From: Acinetobacter schindleri CIP 107287
GTDB lineage: Bacteria; Pseudomonadota; Gammaproteobacteria; Pseudomonadales; Moraxellaceae
Length of the DNA stretch: 64,000 nt
Assembly (NCBI RefSeq): GCF_000368625.1
Contig: NZ_KB849575.1
Location: 115,435 to 179,434, forward strand
Reading direction: 5' to 3'
Numbering within the stretch: position 1 is the stretch's first letter; every line of letters starts with the position of its first letter. The notes beneath the pieces were generated by a model. It was not told where the DNA came from, did not search any database, and saw only the letters and a program-made list of their open reading frames with translations. The position numbers and the translations under genes were made by a program. Shown here one piece after another: positions 29,227 through 39,249 of this stretch.

Positions 29227-30402
29227 TTAGATTAGCTCAATCGCGACTGCAGTTGCTTCACCACCACCGATACATAGAGCTGCAACACCTTTCTTGCCGC
29301 CAGTGCGCTTTAAAGCATGGATCAAAGTCAGGATAATACGAGAACCTGTAGAACCCACTGGGTGACCTAGTGCACAAGCACCACCATTAATATTGACTTT
29401 TTCAGGATCAAGCTTGAACTCATCCATTGGACACATGGTGACCATGGCAAAGGCTTCATTAATTTCCCAAAGATCTACTTCTTCAGCTGTCCAGCCTGCT
29501 TTATCCAGTACTTTCTGAATAGCACCAACTGGAGCAATTGTAAACTCGGATGGATGCTGAGAGTTTGACGCATAGGCAACAATTTTTGCTAATGGGTTTA
29601 AATCTTGAGCTGCTGCATTGTCAGCAGAAGTTAAAACCAATGCAGAGGCACCATCAGAAATAGAGCTGGCATTTGCTGCAGTAATGGTACCATCTTTAGC
29701 AAAAGCAGGACGTAATGTTGGGATTTTATCAATATTGGCATTGAATGGCTGTTCGTCTTTATCAACCACTACATCACCTTTACGGGTGGAAACAGTGACT
29801 GGCACAATTTCATCTGCAAAGTAGCCTTCATTGACCGCAGTTTGTGCACGTTTTAATGAACGGATAGCGAAATCATCCATCTGTTCACGCGTATAACCTT
29901 TGGTATTTGCCATATCTTGGGCAAAAGAACCCATTAGGCGACCAGTTTCTGCATCTTCTAAACCGTCCAGGAACATATGGTCTTTAATTTCACCATGGCC
30001 CATACGGAAGCCGCCACGTGCTTTAGGTAATACATAGGGCGCATTGGTCATCGATTCCATTCCACCAGCAACTACATAAGTTGCAGAACCGGCCTTGATC
30101 ATGTCAGCAGCTTGCATCACTGCTTTCATGCCTGAACCACAAAGCTTATTAATAGTTACAGCACCTGTGCTGTCTGGAAGACCAGCCTTACGCATTGCCT
30201 GACGGGCAGGACCCTGTTTTAAACCGGCAGGAAGAACACAACCCATAATGACTTCTTCGATGTCTGTTGGTTGTAAACCTGCACGTGCAATGGCTTCTTT
30301 GATCGTGACAGCACCTAGTTCAGGCGCAGTCACACCTGATAAGCTGCCTTGGAAGCCACCCATGGCTGTACGTGCACCATTGACAATTACGATGTCAGTC
30401 AT
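29227..30402 (-). CDS. Acetyl-CoA C-acetyltransferase (biosynthetic-type thiolase)
   Basis: This 391-aa enzyme condenses or cleaves acetoacetyl-CoA. It has the active cysteine in NKLCGSGMKAV, the WEINEAFAMV and GHPVGSTGSR motifs, and the second cysteine in LCIGGGEATA. The length and the NKLCGSGMK motif fit the AtoB/PhaA group rather than FadA. It lies alone with its own terminator; there are no phaB or phaC genes next to it, so a role in polyhydroxyalkanoate synthesis is not supported here. Confidence 0.93.
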   Translation of the reverse strand: MTDIVIVNGARTAMGGFQGSLSGVTAPELGAVTIKEAIARAGLQPTDIEEVIMGCVLPAGLKQGPARQAMRKAGLPDSTGAVTINKLCGSGMKAVMQAADMIKAGSATYVVAGGMESMTNAPYVLPKARGGFRMGHGEIKDHMFLDGLEDAETGRLMGSFAQDMANTKGYTREQMDDFAIRSLKRAQTAVNEGYFADEIVPVTVSTRKGDVVVDKDEQPFNANIDKIPTLRPAFAKDGTITAANASSISDGASALVLTSADNAAAQDLNPLAKIVAYASNSQHPSEFTIAPVGAIQKVLDKAGWTAEEVDLWEINEAFAMVTMCPMDEFKLDPEKVNINGGACALGHPVGSTGSRIILTLIHALKRTGGKKGVAALCIGGGEATAVAIELI

Positions 30403-30513
30403 TGTTGTATCTCCATATGAGTTTTAGTCTTTTATTCTCGACCTAAGCAGTATATTGAAAAAACTGCAAGATTAAAGCCTCAAAAAAATTGAATCATAAA
30501 CCGGACAGTTTTC

Positions 30514-31035
30514 TCAGCATGTATTTAGATTCTCTTTACGCAGATGCCCCATTTTGCTAAGTACAATTTTGTAATAATAGGAATGCTGAAAAGAACAGTA
30601 GTAAAAGCTGCCATTGGAGCCAATAGGTAAATTGGTTTGAGCCTGATAGTTGATACTTGGGACACTTAAAGCACCTCTCCAATCCAGCTGTCCATATTTA
30701 AGCCTTAGATGATCAACATGCAGTACGGTTTCGCCGGCATCAACCTGTCTATTTTTATTTTGATCGACAAATACCAGCCAGGCATTGCTCCACTGATTTG
30801 TTTGACAGGTCGATAGATTTAATGTGGGACAAATCACAATATTCTGCCGTAATACTGCCGATTGACTGCGTGCATAGCGATTCACTGCTGTAATCTTCTG
30901 ATAAATACTGTTAGCTTCTTGTTTTGACTGATATTCTTGAAACAGAGGAACTGCTAGGGTTGTAAGTATTGCAAGAGTGGAAATAACAACAATAAGCTCC
31001 ACAATTGTGAACGCATTATTTCTTTTTATATACAT
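30514..31035 (-). CDS. FimT/GspH-like type IV pseudopilin
   Basis: A 173-aa protein with a short basic leader (MYIKRNNA), then FTIVELIVVISTLAILTTLAVPLFQEYQSK, the hydrophobic class III prepilin helix with Glu5. The C-terminal half has paired cysteines (CPTLNLSTCQTNQWSNAWLVFVD), as in FimT/GspH minor pilins. The residue before the cleavage point is Ala rather than the nearly universal Gly, which may lower PilD processing. No other pilus genes are nearby. Confidence 0.85.
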   Translation of the reverse strand: MYIKRNNAFTIVELIVVISTLAILTTLAVPLFQEYQSKQEANSIYQKITAVNRYARSQSAVLRQNIVICPTLNLSTCQTNQWSNAWLVFVDQNKNRQVDAGETVLHVDHLRLKYGQLDWRGALSVPSINYQAQTNLPIGSNGSFYYCSFQHSYYYKIVLSKMGHLRKENLNTC

Positions 31036-31407
31036 GGTTTAACCTATTTATATATTATTTTTATTTGAAACATGCTATTAATTAGGCGTTTTTTAATGCT
31101 TTTTTTTATTTACCTAGTATTTTTGTACTTGAAATAGGAGAAAGCTGTTAAAATTAGGTAAGAGACAATAAGGTATTCACAATAAAAAATTGAGTAAAAA
31201 TTTACCGAATTACAACGGAAATTGTAAGTAATTTTGTCAATAATTTACTTGATTAGATTAATCAAGCACTTGGAAAATTTATTCAGTGTTTGTATGATTC
31301 CCTGTGAATAGCTTAAAAATAAAACTGGGGTAAAAGAAGCCTATCTCAGGAAAGCCAATTTAGGCTTGAGCTTGAACAACAATTTGTTATCTCTGGAGGA
31401 TAAATCC
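31036..31407. other. AT-rich intergenic region upstream of ompA
   Basis: 372 bases, no gene visible. It must contain the ompA promoter and an extended leader, and the promoter of the pseudopilin gene in the other direction. A strong Shine-Dalgarno GGAGGA stands at 31395-31400. I could not pick one -35/-10 pair with confidence. Confidence 0.5.
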
Positions 31408-32457
31408 ATGAAAATGAGTCGTATTGCTTTAGCAATGCTTGTAGCTGCTCCTTTCGCTGCTGCAAACGCAGGCGTAACTGTTACTCCATTACTGGTTGGT
31501 TATACTTGGCAAGATACAAAACACAACAACAGCTATGAAGATCATCTATATGGTGAAACTCCTGAGCTTCAAGACGACCTATTCGTAGGTGCTGCGCTTG
31601 GTGTTGAACTGACTCCATGGTTAGGCTTTGAAGCTGAATATAACCAAGTGAAAGGTGATATCGAAGACAGCGAAGCTTCTTACGGTGAGTATAAGCAAAC
31701 TCAAATCAATGGTAACTTCTACGTTACTTCTGATCTGATCACTAAAAACTATGACAGCAAAATCAAACCATACGTACTTTTAGGTGCTGGTCACTACAAG
31801 TATGAATATGATTTAGATGGTGATGCGCGTCTTAAAGATGACGAAGGTACTTTAGGTAATGCTGGTCTAGGTGCTTTCTGGCGTTTAAACGATGCTCTGT
31901 CTCTACGTACAGAAGCTCGTGCAACTTATAACATTGACGAAGATTTCTGGAACTACACAGCGCTTGCTGGTTTAAACGTAGTTCTTGGTGGCCACTTGAA
32001 ACCTGCTGCGCCAGTCGTAGAAGTTGCTCCAGTTGAACCAGTTGCTCCAGTTGCTCCAGCTCCACAAGAGTTGACTGAAGACCTGAACATGGAACTTCGT
32101 GTATTCTTTGATACAAACAAATCTAACATCAAAGATCAGTACAAACCAGAAATCGCGAAAGTTGCTGAAAAATTGGTTGAATATCCAAACGCAACTGCTC
32201 GTATCGAAGGTCACACTGACAACACTGGTCCACGTGCACTGAACGAACGTTTATCTCTTGCTCGTGCTAACTCTGTGAAATCTTCACTAGTTAACGAATA
32301 CAACGTTGATGCTTCTCGTTTGTCTACTCAAGGTTTCGCTTGGGATCAACCGATTGCTGACAACAACACTAAAGAAGGTCGTGCTATGAACCGTCGTGTA
32401 TTCGCGACTATTTCTGGTAGCCGTACTGTACTAGCTGAACAACCAGCTGCTCAATAA
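31408..32457 (+). CDS. ompA: Outer membrane protein OmpA (Acinetobacter Omp38 type)
   Basis: A 349-aa outer membrane protein. The signal peptide [21 protein letters not shown] is followed by an eight-stranded beta-barrel (about residues 22-205), a Pro/Val/Ala hinge ([17 protein letters not shown]), and the OmpA/MotB peptidoglycan-binding domain (about 225-340). The latter contains [33 protein letters not shown] with the diaminopimelate-binding Asp and Arg, and [14 protein letters not shown]. The start at 31408 is set by the GGAGGA site; upstream in-frame codons are leader. High-expression codon choice is evident. Confidence 0.96.
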   Translation: MKMSRIALAMLVAAPFAAANAGVTVTPLLVGYTWQDTKHNNSYEDHLYGETPELQDDLFVGAALGVELTPWLGFEAEYNQVKGDIEDSEASYGEYKQTQINGNFYVTSDLITKNYDSKIKPYVLLGAGHYKYEYDLDGDARLKDDEGTLGNAGLGAFWRLNDALSLRTEARATYNIDEDFWNYTALAGLNVVLGGHLKPAAPVVEVAPVEPVAPVAPAPQELTEDLNMELRVFFDTNKSNIKDQYKPEIAKVAEKLVEYPNATARIEGHTDNTGPRALNERLSLARANSVKSSLVNEYNVDASRLSTQGFAWDQPIADNNTKEGRAMNRRVFATISGSRTVLAEQPAAQ

Positions 32458-32477
32458 TTCATTATTGAACACTGATT

Positions 32478-32512
32478 AAAAAAAGCGACTCTCTTATGAG
32501 TCGCTTTTTTTA
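32478..32512 (+). terminator. ompA terminator
   Basis: AAAAAAAGCGACTC / GAGTCGCTTTTTTT stem-loop 20 bases after the ompA stop. Confidence 0.92.
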
Positions 32513-32565
32513 TTGCCCTGATTTGACTACACTGCATAGCCCTAAACCTGTTTTTGAGTCTGAGC

Positions 32566-33099
32566 ATGAGTGTGGAACTTCCTGAAGATTTACAAAATCT
32601 GGAGGCCAATAGTGGCCTCTATGCGATCTGGATGATTTTTCATCACTATGGTATAGATCTGCATATTCCGGATCTGGTACAGCTCACACACCATGATCCT
32701 GAAATGGGAACCTCCAGTATTGCGCTTGCAGTTGCTTTAAAAACACTGGGTTTGGATGTTCATTTTTATACTGAACATGACCCAGATAAACAGCCAATTG
32801 AAATTGAGTTCTATCAACAAGCATCTCGTTTACAAATCCCGGTTATAGAACAGCCATTGTCTTATGCAGACATTCAGGAAAATGTAGAAGCTGGTCGTTT
32901 TGTGATTGTGTTCTATGACACCCTGGAGGGCGTAGGGAATCATTCTTTGGTGTACGAAATCAATAAAAGTGAAATCAGCTTCTTTGACAGTTTTGAGTCC
33001 ATGCGGAAAGAAGTGTTTGAACAGCAGCGTCGGGTAGAGGGGATTTGTCAGCAAACTATCGTCATTGACGATCGAAATTTTGTTATGCGCCACAGTTAA
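32566..33099 (+). CDS. C39 peptidase-like protein lacking the catalytic cysteine
   Basis: A 177-aa protein with the papain-like C39 layout: an N-terminal helix with NSGLYAIWMIFHHYGID where active C39 peptidases have D/E-C-G, a TSSIALAVALKTLGLDVHF segment, and GNHSLVYEI with the expected His (126) followed by Asp141. Position 16 is Ser instead of Cys, so peptide cleavage is unlikely; it resembles degenerate C39 domains (such as the HlyB CLD) that bind rather than cut. No signal peptide or ABC transporter is nearby. The start at 32566 is chosen over a TTG four codons earlier. Confidence 0.75.
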   Translation: MSVELPEDLQNLEANSGLYAIWMIFHHYGIDLHIPDLVQLTHHDPEMGTSSIALAVALKTLGLDVHFYTEHDPDKQPIEIEFYQQASRLQIPVIEQPLSYADIQENVEAGRFVIVFYDTLEGVGNHSLVYEINKSEISFFDSFESMRKEVFEQQRRVEGICQQTIVIDDRNFVMRHS

Positions 33100-33105
33100 T
33101 ACAAT

Positions 33106-33133
33106 AAAAAAGCAGCCATTCAGGCTGCTTTTT
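33106..33133. terminator. Bidirectional terminator
   Basis: AAAAAGCAGCC / GGCTGCTTTTT stem-loop between convergent genes. Confidence 0.88.
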
Positions 33134-33144
33134 CAGATCGAAAA

Positions 33145-34608
33145 TTATTCATGATCTATTTTCATCGGCTGAACATCCATCTCTTTATAAGAAATGAGTT
33201 TGGTGTTGTGTTTCCACTTATAACCTAACCAGATTGCCAAGAATAAGAAAATACCAATGTAAGTAGAAAGTACTGCAAGCCATTCACCACTCAGTACTGC
33301 TTGATAGTTTTGCCCCAGGACCACAATCGCACATAGCACAAAAGCAAACCATGGTGCAAATGGGAAGAACTTGGCACGATACGCCAGATCCTCAAGTTTA
33401 TAACCTTGAGCCAGATATCCTTTACGGAAGCGGTAATGAGATATTGCAATACCCAACCATACAATAAATCCACACATACCAGACATATTGAGTAGCCAGT
33501 TAAATACTTCCTGTTCACCAATAAATGTTGTCAGAAAACATAAGGCTGCGATTGCAGTGGTGGCATATAGTGCATTCATTGGCACACCGCGCGCATCCAG
33601 ACGACCAAACAATTTTGGTGCACTGCCTTTACGTGCCATATCAAACAGCATACGGGTAGAGGAGTACATGCCCGAGTTACCTGCAGACAGAATTGCAGTC
33701 AAAATCACCGCATTCATCACACTGGCAGCAAAGGCGAAACCAGCTTGTTCATATAGCAAAGTGAAAGGCGAAAGCGCAATATCTTCACTAGACGCTGCCT
33801 GTAAAAGACGTGGGTCATCATAAGCAATCAGGGTGCCGATAATGAAGATACACACAATATAGAATAACAGGATACGCCAGAAAATTTGCTTGATTGCTAC
33901 TGGAATGGTTTTCTGCGGATCTTTAGATTCACCTGCAGCGACACCGACCATTTCAGTTCCCTGGAAGGAGAATCCGGCAATCATCGCCACCCCGATCAGG
34001 GCAGATAAGCCACCCACAAATGGTGCTTCACCTTTGGTCCAGTTGGCAAATGTAGCAACCTCAGGAGTTAACATGATTTTTGCAATCATGAAGATACCAA
34101 TGATGATAAACGCAATAATCGCCAGCACTTTGATTAAGGAGAAGAAAAATTCAGATTCACCAAAGCCTTTTACCGTCAGTGCATTAATCCCGAAGACCAC
34201 CGCCAGGAACAGGGCACTCCAGTAAAAACCAGGAATGTCTGGAAACCAGAATTTCATGATGAACTGGACTGCGACCAGCTCAAAGGCTACGGTGATTGCC
34301 CAGTTATACCAGTAGTTCCAGCCTAAAGCGAAACCAAAACCGCCTTCGACATATTTAGTACCGTAAGTAAAGAAAGCACCTGAAGTCGGATTATGGGTTG
34401 CAAGCTCCCCCAAGCTGGTCATCAGGAAGTAAATCATGACACCAATGAGCGCATACGCAAGTAATGCACCACCTGGTCCGGCATTGGCAATAGTTGCACC
34501 TGAAGCCAGGAACAAACCTGTACCAATTGATCCACCGATGGCGATCATATTCAGATGACGAGCACTTAGCTTACGCTGCAGCTGTGTGCTGTGTTGAGTT
34601 TCGCTCAT
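33145..34608 (-). CDS. APC-family amino acid permease (LysP/GabP-like)
   Basis: A 487-aa twelve-helix permease of the amino acid transporter (AAT) branch. The N-terminal consensus is HLNMIAIGGSIGTGLFLASG, followed by ANAGPGGALLAYALIG and FSFQGTEMVGVAAGES, all typical of proton-coupled permeases for lysine, aromatic or other amino acids. The substrate is not assignable. The second of two adjacent ATGs (34608) is preferred for spacing from the AAGGA site; it overlaps the rsmC stop, so the genes are coupled. Confidence 0.9.
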   Translation of the reverse strand: MSETQHSTQLQRKLSARHLNMIAIGGSIGTGLFLASGATIANAGPGGALLAYALIGVMIYFLMTSLGELATHNPTSGAFFTYGTKYVEGGFGFALGWNYWYNWAITVAFELVAVQFIMKFWFPDIPGFYWSALFLAVVFGINALTVKGFGESEFFFSLIKVLAIIAFIIIGIFMIAKIMLTPEVATFANWTKGEAPFVGGLSALIGVAMIAGFSFQGTEMVGVAAGESKDPQKTIPVAIKQIFWRILLFYIVCIFIIGTLIAYDDPRLLQAASSEDIALSPFTLLYEQAGFAFAASVMNAVILTAILSAGNSGMYSSTRMLFDMARKGSAPKLFGRLDARGVPMNALYATTAIAALCFLTTFIGEQEVFNWLLNMSGMCGFIVWLGIAISHYRFRKGYLAQGYKLEDLAYRAKFFPFAPWFAFVLCAIVVLGQNYQAVLSGEWLAVLSTYIGIFLFLAIWLGYKWKHNTKLISYKEMDVQPMKIDHE

Positions 34609-35642
34609 CATGATTCCTTAACATTTTTTTGAGTGCTGGCGAAAAGCACTTTGAAGCCTTGTTGATCAGTTTTGACGGTGCACTGGCCAAAGCTTTGCTC
34701 AATTAAAATCGGGTAATTTAAGAAGCGGTTCGCCACAATCCATAATTCACCACCAGACTTGAGATGACGACGTGAAGTCTTGCACAGATTTTCACTGGCA
34801 TCATAGTTGGTCTGAATACCCTGATGGAAGGGTGGATTACTGACGATAGCGTGCAAAAATAATGGTGCATCTTCAATCCCGCTCACTGCCTTAATTTCAA
34901 GCTGCTCAGGCTCAAGCTGATTTTTCTCAAAAGTCATTTTGGTAGAGGCTAATGCAAAAGCATCTACATCTAAGGCAAAGATACGATTGTTCGGATTGAG
35001 CTTGGCAAGATAGGCACTAATGACGCCGGCACCACAGCCAAAGTCGGCAATTTTACCTGAAGTCACTTCAGACAGGTAGGGCAGGAAAACCGCTGTACCG
35101 ACATCCAGATGATTCTGGCTAAATACACCAGGGAGTGCACAGATTTGTAAATCACCTTTGGGAGTAGAGACGCTATAGGTTTGTGCCCAGTCAGCTAATG
35201 CCTTTTTCTCGACGTTGCAGTCTAGTGTCAATTGCCATAATTGGCAATGTCGTGCGCTATCGAGTTTGAGGCTTTTACCATAGGGTTGCAGCTGTTTTGC
35301 CGCGCGTTCCACGCCACCTTTTTTCTCACCTACCAAAAATACCTGGCTGCCTTGTTTTAGGTAAACCGCTACATTGTGAATCAGGTAATTAAGTAATTCT
35401 CTGGATTTTGGAACAAAGATTACAGCCTGATCAAATTCACCTTCAGGAAATTCTGCACCAAAATGTACATTAGCTTGCTGGGCCTGAAAATACAGGTAGT
35501 CATTATAATTCCATGTCCACACTGCAGCCTGAATGGATTGATCAAATTCAGCCAGCAGATGATCCGTTGGAGGATTAATCAGCAGTACACGACCCGACAA
35601 ATAATCATATTGTCTTAATAAAACTTCGCTTTTAGCATCCAT
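34608..35642 (-). CDS. rsmC: 16S rRNA (guanine1207-N2)-methyltransferase RsmC
   Basis: A 344-aa protein with the duplicated domain layout of RsmC/RsmD-like enzymes: a degenerate N-terminal domain and a C-terminal catalytic domain. The SAM motif is [17 protein letters not shown] and the catalytic motif IV is [11 protein letters not shown] (NPPF). It methylates G1207 in the 30S subunit. Its end overlaps the permease start by one to four bases. Confidence 0.9.
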   Translation of the reverse strand: MDAKSEVLLRQYDYLSGRVLLINPPTDHLLAEFDQSIQAAVWTWNYNDYLYFQAQQANVHFGAEFPEGEFDQAVIFVPKSRELLNYLIHNVAVYLKQGSQVFLVGEKKGGVERAAKQLQPYGKSLKLDSARHCQLWQLTLDCNVEKKALADWAQTYSVSTPKGDLQICALPGVFSQNHLDVGTAVFLPYLSEVTSGKIADFGCGAGVISAYLAKLNPNNRIFALDVDAFALASTKMTFEKNQLEPEQLEIKAVSGIEDAPLFLHAIVSNPPFHQGIQTNYDASENLCKTSRRHLKSGGELWIVANRFLNYPILIEQSFGQCTVKTDQQGFKVLFASTQKNVKES

Positions 35643-35659
35643 AGGAATCTCTCCAATAG

Positions 35660-35697
35660 AAAAACACTGTCCAAGTTCAACTCAGACAGTGTTTTCT
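35660..35697 (-). terminator. Terminator of the NCS2 permease gene
   Basis: AAAACACTGTC / GACAGTGTTTT stem with a 13-base loop; T run on the minus strand. Confidence 0.83.
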
Positions 35698-35707
35698 GGA
35701 CATGAAC

Positions 35708-37078
35708 TTACTTCTTTGTTTCAGGAAGTACAATATTTAGAATCAAGGCCGCAATACCGCCGGTCGCAACACCAGAACTAAAGATATTACGGAATAATTC
35801 AGGAAGATGTTCCAGAATCTGTGGAACCTGTGCCACACCCAAGCCTAATGCAAGAGAAATTGCGATGATCAGTAGAGCACGACGGTCTAGGTGAATACCA
35901 GACAGAATGTTAATACCAGAGGCAGCGACTGCACCAAACATCACCATCACTGCGCCACCAAGAACAGCTTGAGGAACCGCCTGAATCACGCCAGCCACGG
36001 CTGGAAGTAAACCCAGAATGACTAAAAGTGCTGCAATCCAGATGCCGACATAACGGCTCGCTACACCAGTCAATTGAATCACACCGTTATTTTGTGCAAA
36101 TACAGAACTTGGGAATGTATTGAATAAACCCGCAAGTAAAGAGTTTGCACCATTCACTAATACGCCACCTTTAATACGCTTCATCCAGGTCGGGCCATCG
36201 ACTGGCTGGTTAGAGAGTTTAGATGTTGCAGTAATGTCACCAATCGCTTCTAGTGAAGTCACCAAATAAATAAACGCCATTGGAATGAATAAGCTCCAAG
36301 AGAAGCTTAATCCAAAATGCATTGGTGTCGGGATCTGAACCAGTGGGGCATCTTTTAAGCCTTCAAAGTTCAGGTGACCCATAAAGCCAGCAAGAATATA
36401 ACCTACAACCAGTGCGATCAGAATTGCCGAACTTTTTACCCAGGTAATGCGCACACGATTCAGTAAAATAATCAGTGCCAGAACTGTACATGACATGATT
36501 AGGTTATCAGCATTAGCAAAGGTTTTATCATTCATGGCCTGATAACCACCACCCATGCTGATTAGGCCTTCTTTAATTAAAGTCAGACCAATCAGTAAAA
36601 CTACAATCCCTGTTACTAAAGGTGTGATCAGCTTTTTAATCCATGGCAGGATTTGCGATACGCCCATTTCAATAAATGAACCTGCAATCACCACGCCAAA
36701 GATCGAAGCCATGACAGCTTCTACGGGTGTACCGGCAGCAACCATCGCCGAACCAATACCAATAATTGGACCAATAAAGTTAAAACTGGTGCCTTGAACA
36801 ATCAGCAAACCTGCACCAAATGGGCCAACTTTTTTGGATTGTAAAAAAGTCGCGATCCCTGAAATTACCAATGACATGGATAAAATCATGTTGGTATCTT
36901 CTTTAGAGACACCAAGTGCCAGACAGATCAGCAGGCCAGGAGTCACAATTGGGACAATAATGGCCAGTAAATGCTGGAACGCTGCTAGAAATGCGATAAA
37001 TGGTTTAGGGCGATCTTCAAGGCCGTACACGAGGTCAAGTTGATCTTTGGAAGAAGGAGATTGATTAAAATCAGACAT
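35708..37078 (-). CDS. NCS2 (NAT) family purine permease, xanthine/uracil type
   Basis: A 456-aa nucleobase:cation symporter. The NAT signature is present as QNNGVIQLTGV, and TSLEAIGDITATSKLS holds the key Glu of the substrate site. The N-terminal DLVYGLEDRPKP is typical of the xanthine/urate branch (UapA, XanQ, UacT). Fourteen hydrophobic segments. A uric acid or xanthine substrate is inference; no purine catabolic genes are adjacent. Confidence 0.88.
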   Translation of the reverse strand: MSDFNQSPSSKDQLDLVYGLEDRPKPFIAFLAAFQHLLAIIVPIVTPGLLICLALGVSKEDTNMILSMSLVISGIATFLQSKKVGPFGAGLLIVQGTSFNFIGPIIGIGSAMVAAGTPVEAVMASIFGVVIAGSFIEMGVSQILPWIKKLITPLVTGIVVLLIGLTLIKEGLISMGGGYQAMNDKTFANADNLIMSCTVLALIILLNRVRITWVKSSAILIALVVGYILAGFMGHLNFEGLKDAPLVQIPTPMHFGLSFSWSLFIPMAFIYLVTSLEAIGDITATSKLSNQPVDGPTWMKRIKGGVLVNGANSLLAGLFNTFPSSVFAQNNGVIQLTGVASRYVGIWIAALLVILGLLPAVAGVIQAVPQAVLGGAVMVMFGAVAASGINILSGIHLDRRALLIIAISLALGLGVAQVPQILEHLPELFRNIFSSGVATGGIAALILNIVLPETKK

Positions 37079-37178
37079 GTGTCAATGCAAATTAAGGCTG
37101 GGTGGCGCTATTCTAATCGAGTTACACGTCATTACAAAAGGCATTGGAAAAAAAATTGACGAAGTCAACAAACTGTCA

Positions 37179-37208
37179 CTGTCAAAAGTTTGTATTTTTC
37201 TGTATAAT
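37179..37208 (+). promoter_or_regulatory. Candidate typA promoter
   Basis: A consensus TATAAT lies at 37203-37208, which would start transcription about 26 bases before the typA ATG. The -35 (around TGTCAA, 37179-37184) is weak. No good Shine-Dalgarno stands between this and the ATG. Confidence 0.4.
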
Positions 37209-37240
37209 TTGCCCTCAAATTTAATACGTATCGAATTTAC

Positions 37241-39076
37241 ATGTCAGATATTAAAACTCTCCGTAACATCGCCATTATTGCGCACGTCGATCATGGTAAA
37301 ACCACTCTTGTAGACAAACTTTTGCAACAATCAGGTGCTCTCGGTGATCGCGCGGGTGAGATCGAGCGTGTCATGGATTCTGGCGCTATTGAAAGTGAAC
37401 GTGGTATTACCATTCTTGCAAAAAACACTGCAATCAAATGGACTGATGCACGTACTAACACAGAATATCGCATTAACATCGTGGACACCCCGGGACACGC
37501 CGACTTCGGTGGTGAAGTTGAACGTGTTCTTTCGATGGTGGACTGCGTATTGCTTCTTGTAGACTCACAAGAAGGTCCAATGCCACAAACTCGTTTCGTA
37601 ACGCAAAAAGCGTTCGCACGTGGTTTAAAACCAATTGTCATTATCAACAAAGTCGACAAGCCAAGCGCACGTCCTGACTGGGTAATTGACCAAGTATTCG
37701 ATTTATTCGATAACTTAGGCGGTACTGACGAACAGTTAGACTTCCCGGTTGTATATGCATCTGGTCTTCGTGGTGTAGCGGGTCCTTCTCCTGAAGAACT
37801 TGCTGACGACATGACGCCGTTGTTCCAAACAATCGTAGACATTGTTGAACCACCAGCAGTTGACGTTGATGGTCCATTCCAAATGCAAGTGTCTTCACTT
37901 GACTATAACAGCTTCGTAGGTGTAATCGGTGTTGGTCGTATCCAACGCGGTTCAGTGAAATTAAACACGCCTGTGACTGTGATCGACAAAGAAGGTAACA
38001 CTCGTAACGGCCGTATCTTGAAAATCATGGGTTACCATGGTTTAGAGCGTGTTGATGTTGAATCTGCTCAAGCAGGCGACATCGTTTGTATCACTGGTAT
38101 TGATGCACTAAACATTTCTGACACAATCTGTGATCCGAAAGCAGTTGAAGCGCTTCCACCATTGTCTGTAGATGAACCTACAGTATCGATGACATTCCAG
38201 GTAAACAACTCACCGTTTGCTGGTAAAGAAGGTAAATTTGTAACTTCACGTAATATCCGTGAACGTCTTGACCGCGAATTGATCCACAACGTAGCACTTC
38301 GTGTTGAAGACACTGACAGTCCAGACCGTTTCAAAGTATCTGGTCGTGGTGAGCTTCACCTTTCAGTTTTAATTGAAAACATGCGTCGTGAAGGCTTCGA
38401 AATGGGCGTGTCTCGTCCACAAGTCATCATCAAAGAAATTGATGGTGAAAAACAAGAGCCATATGAAAACGTAACGTTTGACGTTGAAGAACAGCACCAA
38501 GGCGCTGTAATGGAGCAAATGGGTCACCGTAAAGGCGAAATGACCAATATGGAAGTTGACGGTAAAGGCCGTATCCGTATTGAAGCAACTGTACCTTCAC
38601 GTGGCTTGATCGGTTTCCGTTCAGAATTCCTGACCATGACTTCTGGTACGGGTATCATGACGTCTAGCTTCTCGCATTATGGTCCAATGAAACAAGGTAC
38701 TGTTGCGAAACGTCAAAATGGTGTACTGATTTCTATGGTTCAAGGTACTTGCCTGGGCTATGCATTGTTTACGCTGCAAGACCGTGGTCGTCTATTCGCT
38801 AAACCACAGTTAGAAGTTTATGAAGGCATGATCGTAGGTATTAACTCACGTTCTGATGACATGGTTGTTAACCCAACTAAAGCTAAACAGTTAACCAACG
38901 TACGTGCCTCTGGTACTGATGATGCGTTAACGCTTGTTCCTGCAATTGAATACACGCTAGAACAAGCGCTTGAATTCATTGAAGATGATGAACTTGTTGA
39001 AGTAACACCTAAGTCAATCCGTATCCGTAAGCGTTACCTGACTGAAAACGAACGTAAGCGTAACCGTGCTAAATAA
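37241..39076 (+). CDS. typA: Translational GTPase TypA/BipA
   Basis: A 611-aa ribosome-associated GTPase involved in stress, cold growth and 50S assembly. The G motifs are AHVDHGKTT (P-loop, residues 14-22), the switch II region VDTPGHADFGGEV and NKVDKPSARP. EF-G-like domains II, III and V and the TypA-specific C-terminal domain (GTCLGYALFTLQDRGRLF and VNPTKAKQLTNVRASG) follow. Codon choice is that of a highly expressed gene. Monocistronic, with a terminator. Confidence 0.97.
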   Translation: MSDIKTLRNIAIIAHVDHGKTTLVDKLLQQSGALGDRAGEIERVMDSGAIESERGITILAKNTAIKWTDARTNTEYRINIVDTPGHADFGGEVERVLSMVDCVLLLVDSQEGPMPQTRFVTQKAFARGLKPIVIINKVDKPSARPDWVIDQVFDLFDNLGGTDEQLDFPVVYASGLRGVAGPSPEELADDMTPLFQTIVDIVEPPAVDVDGPFQMQVSSLDYNSFVGVIGVGRIQRGSVKLNTPVTVIDKEGNTRNGRILKIMGYHGLERVDVESAQAGDIVCITGIDALNISDTICDPKAVEALPPLSVDEPTVSMTFQVNNSPFAGKEGKFVTSRNIRERLDRELIHNVALRVEDTDSPDRFKVSGRGELHLSVLIENMRREGFEMGVSRPQVIIKEIDGEKQEPYENVTFDVEEQHQGAVMEQMGHRKGEMTNMEVDGKGRIRIEATVPSRGLIGFRSEFLTMTSGTGIMTSSFSHYGPMKQGTVAKRQNGVLISMVQGTCLGYALFTLQDRGRLFAKPQLEVYEGMIVGINSRSDDMVVNPTKAKQLTNVRASGTDDALTLVPAIEYTLEQALEFIEDDELVEVTPKSIRIRKRYLTENERKRNRAK

Positions 39077-39095
39077 GTTCGATTACTAATAGTTT

Positions 39096-39128
39096 AAAAA
39101 ACCGCTGACATTGTTCAGCGGTTTTTTT
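39096..39128 (+). terminator. typA terminator
   Basis: AAAAACCGCTGA / TCAGCGGTTTTT stem-loop with T tail. Confidence 0.92.
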
Positions 39129-39249
39129 ATATATCTAGATAAGGTTGGACAAGATTACATAAACCTGATCAATTAGGCTTAAATAGAAATATCTAACTCC
39201 TGTATAATCTATCGCAAAATTGAAAATTGTATAAGAAACAGGTGACTTT

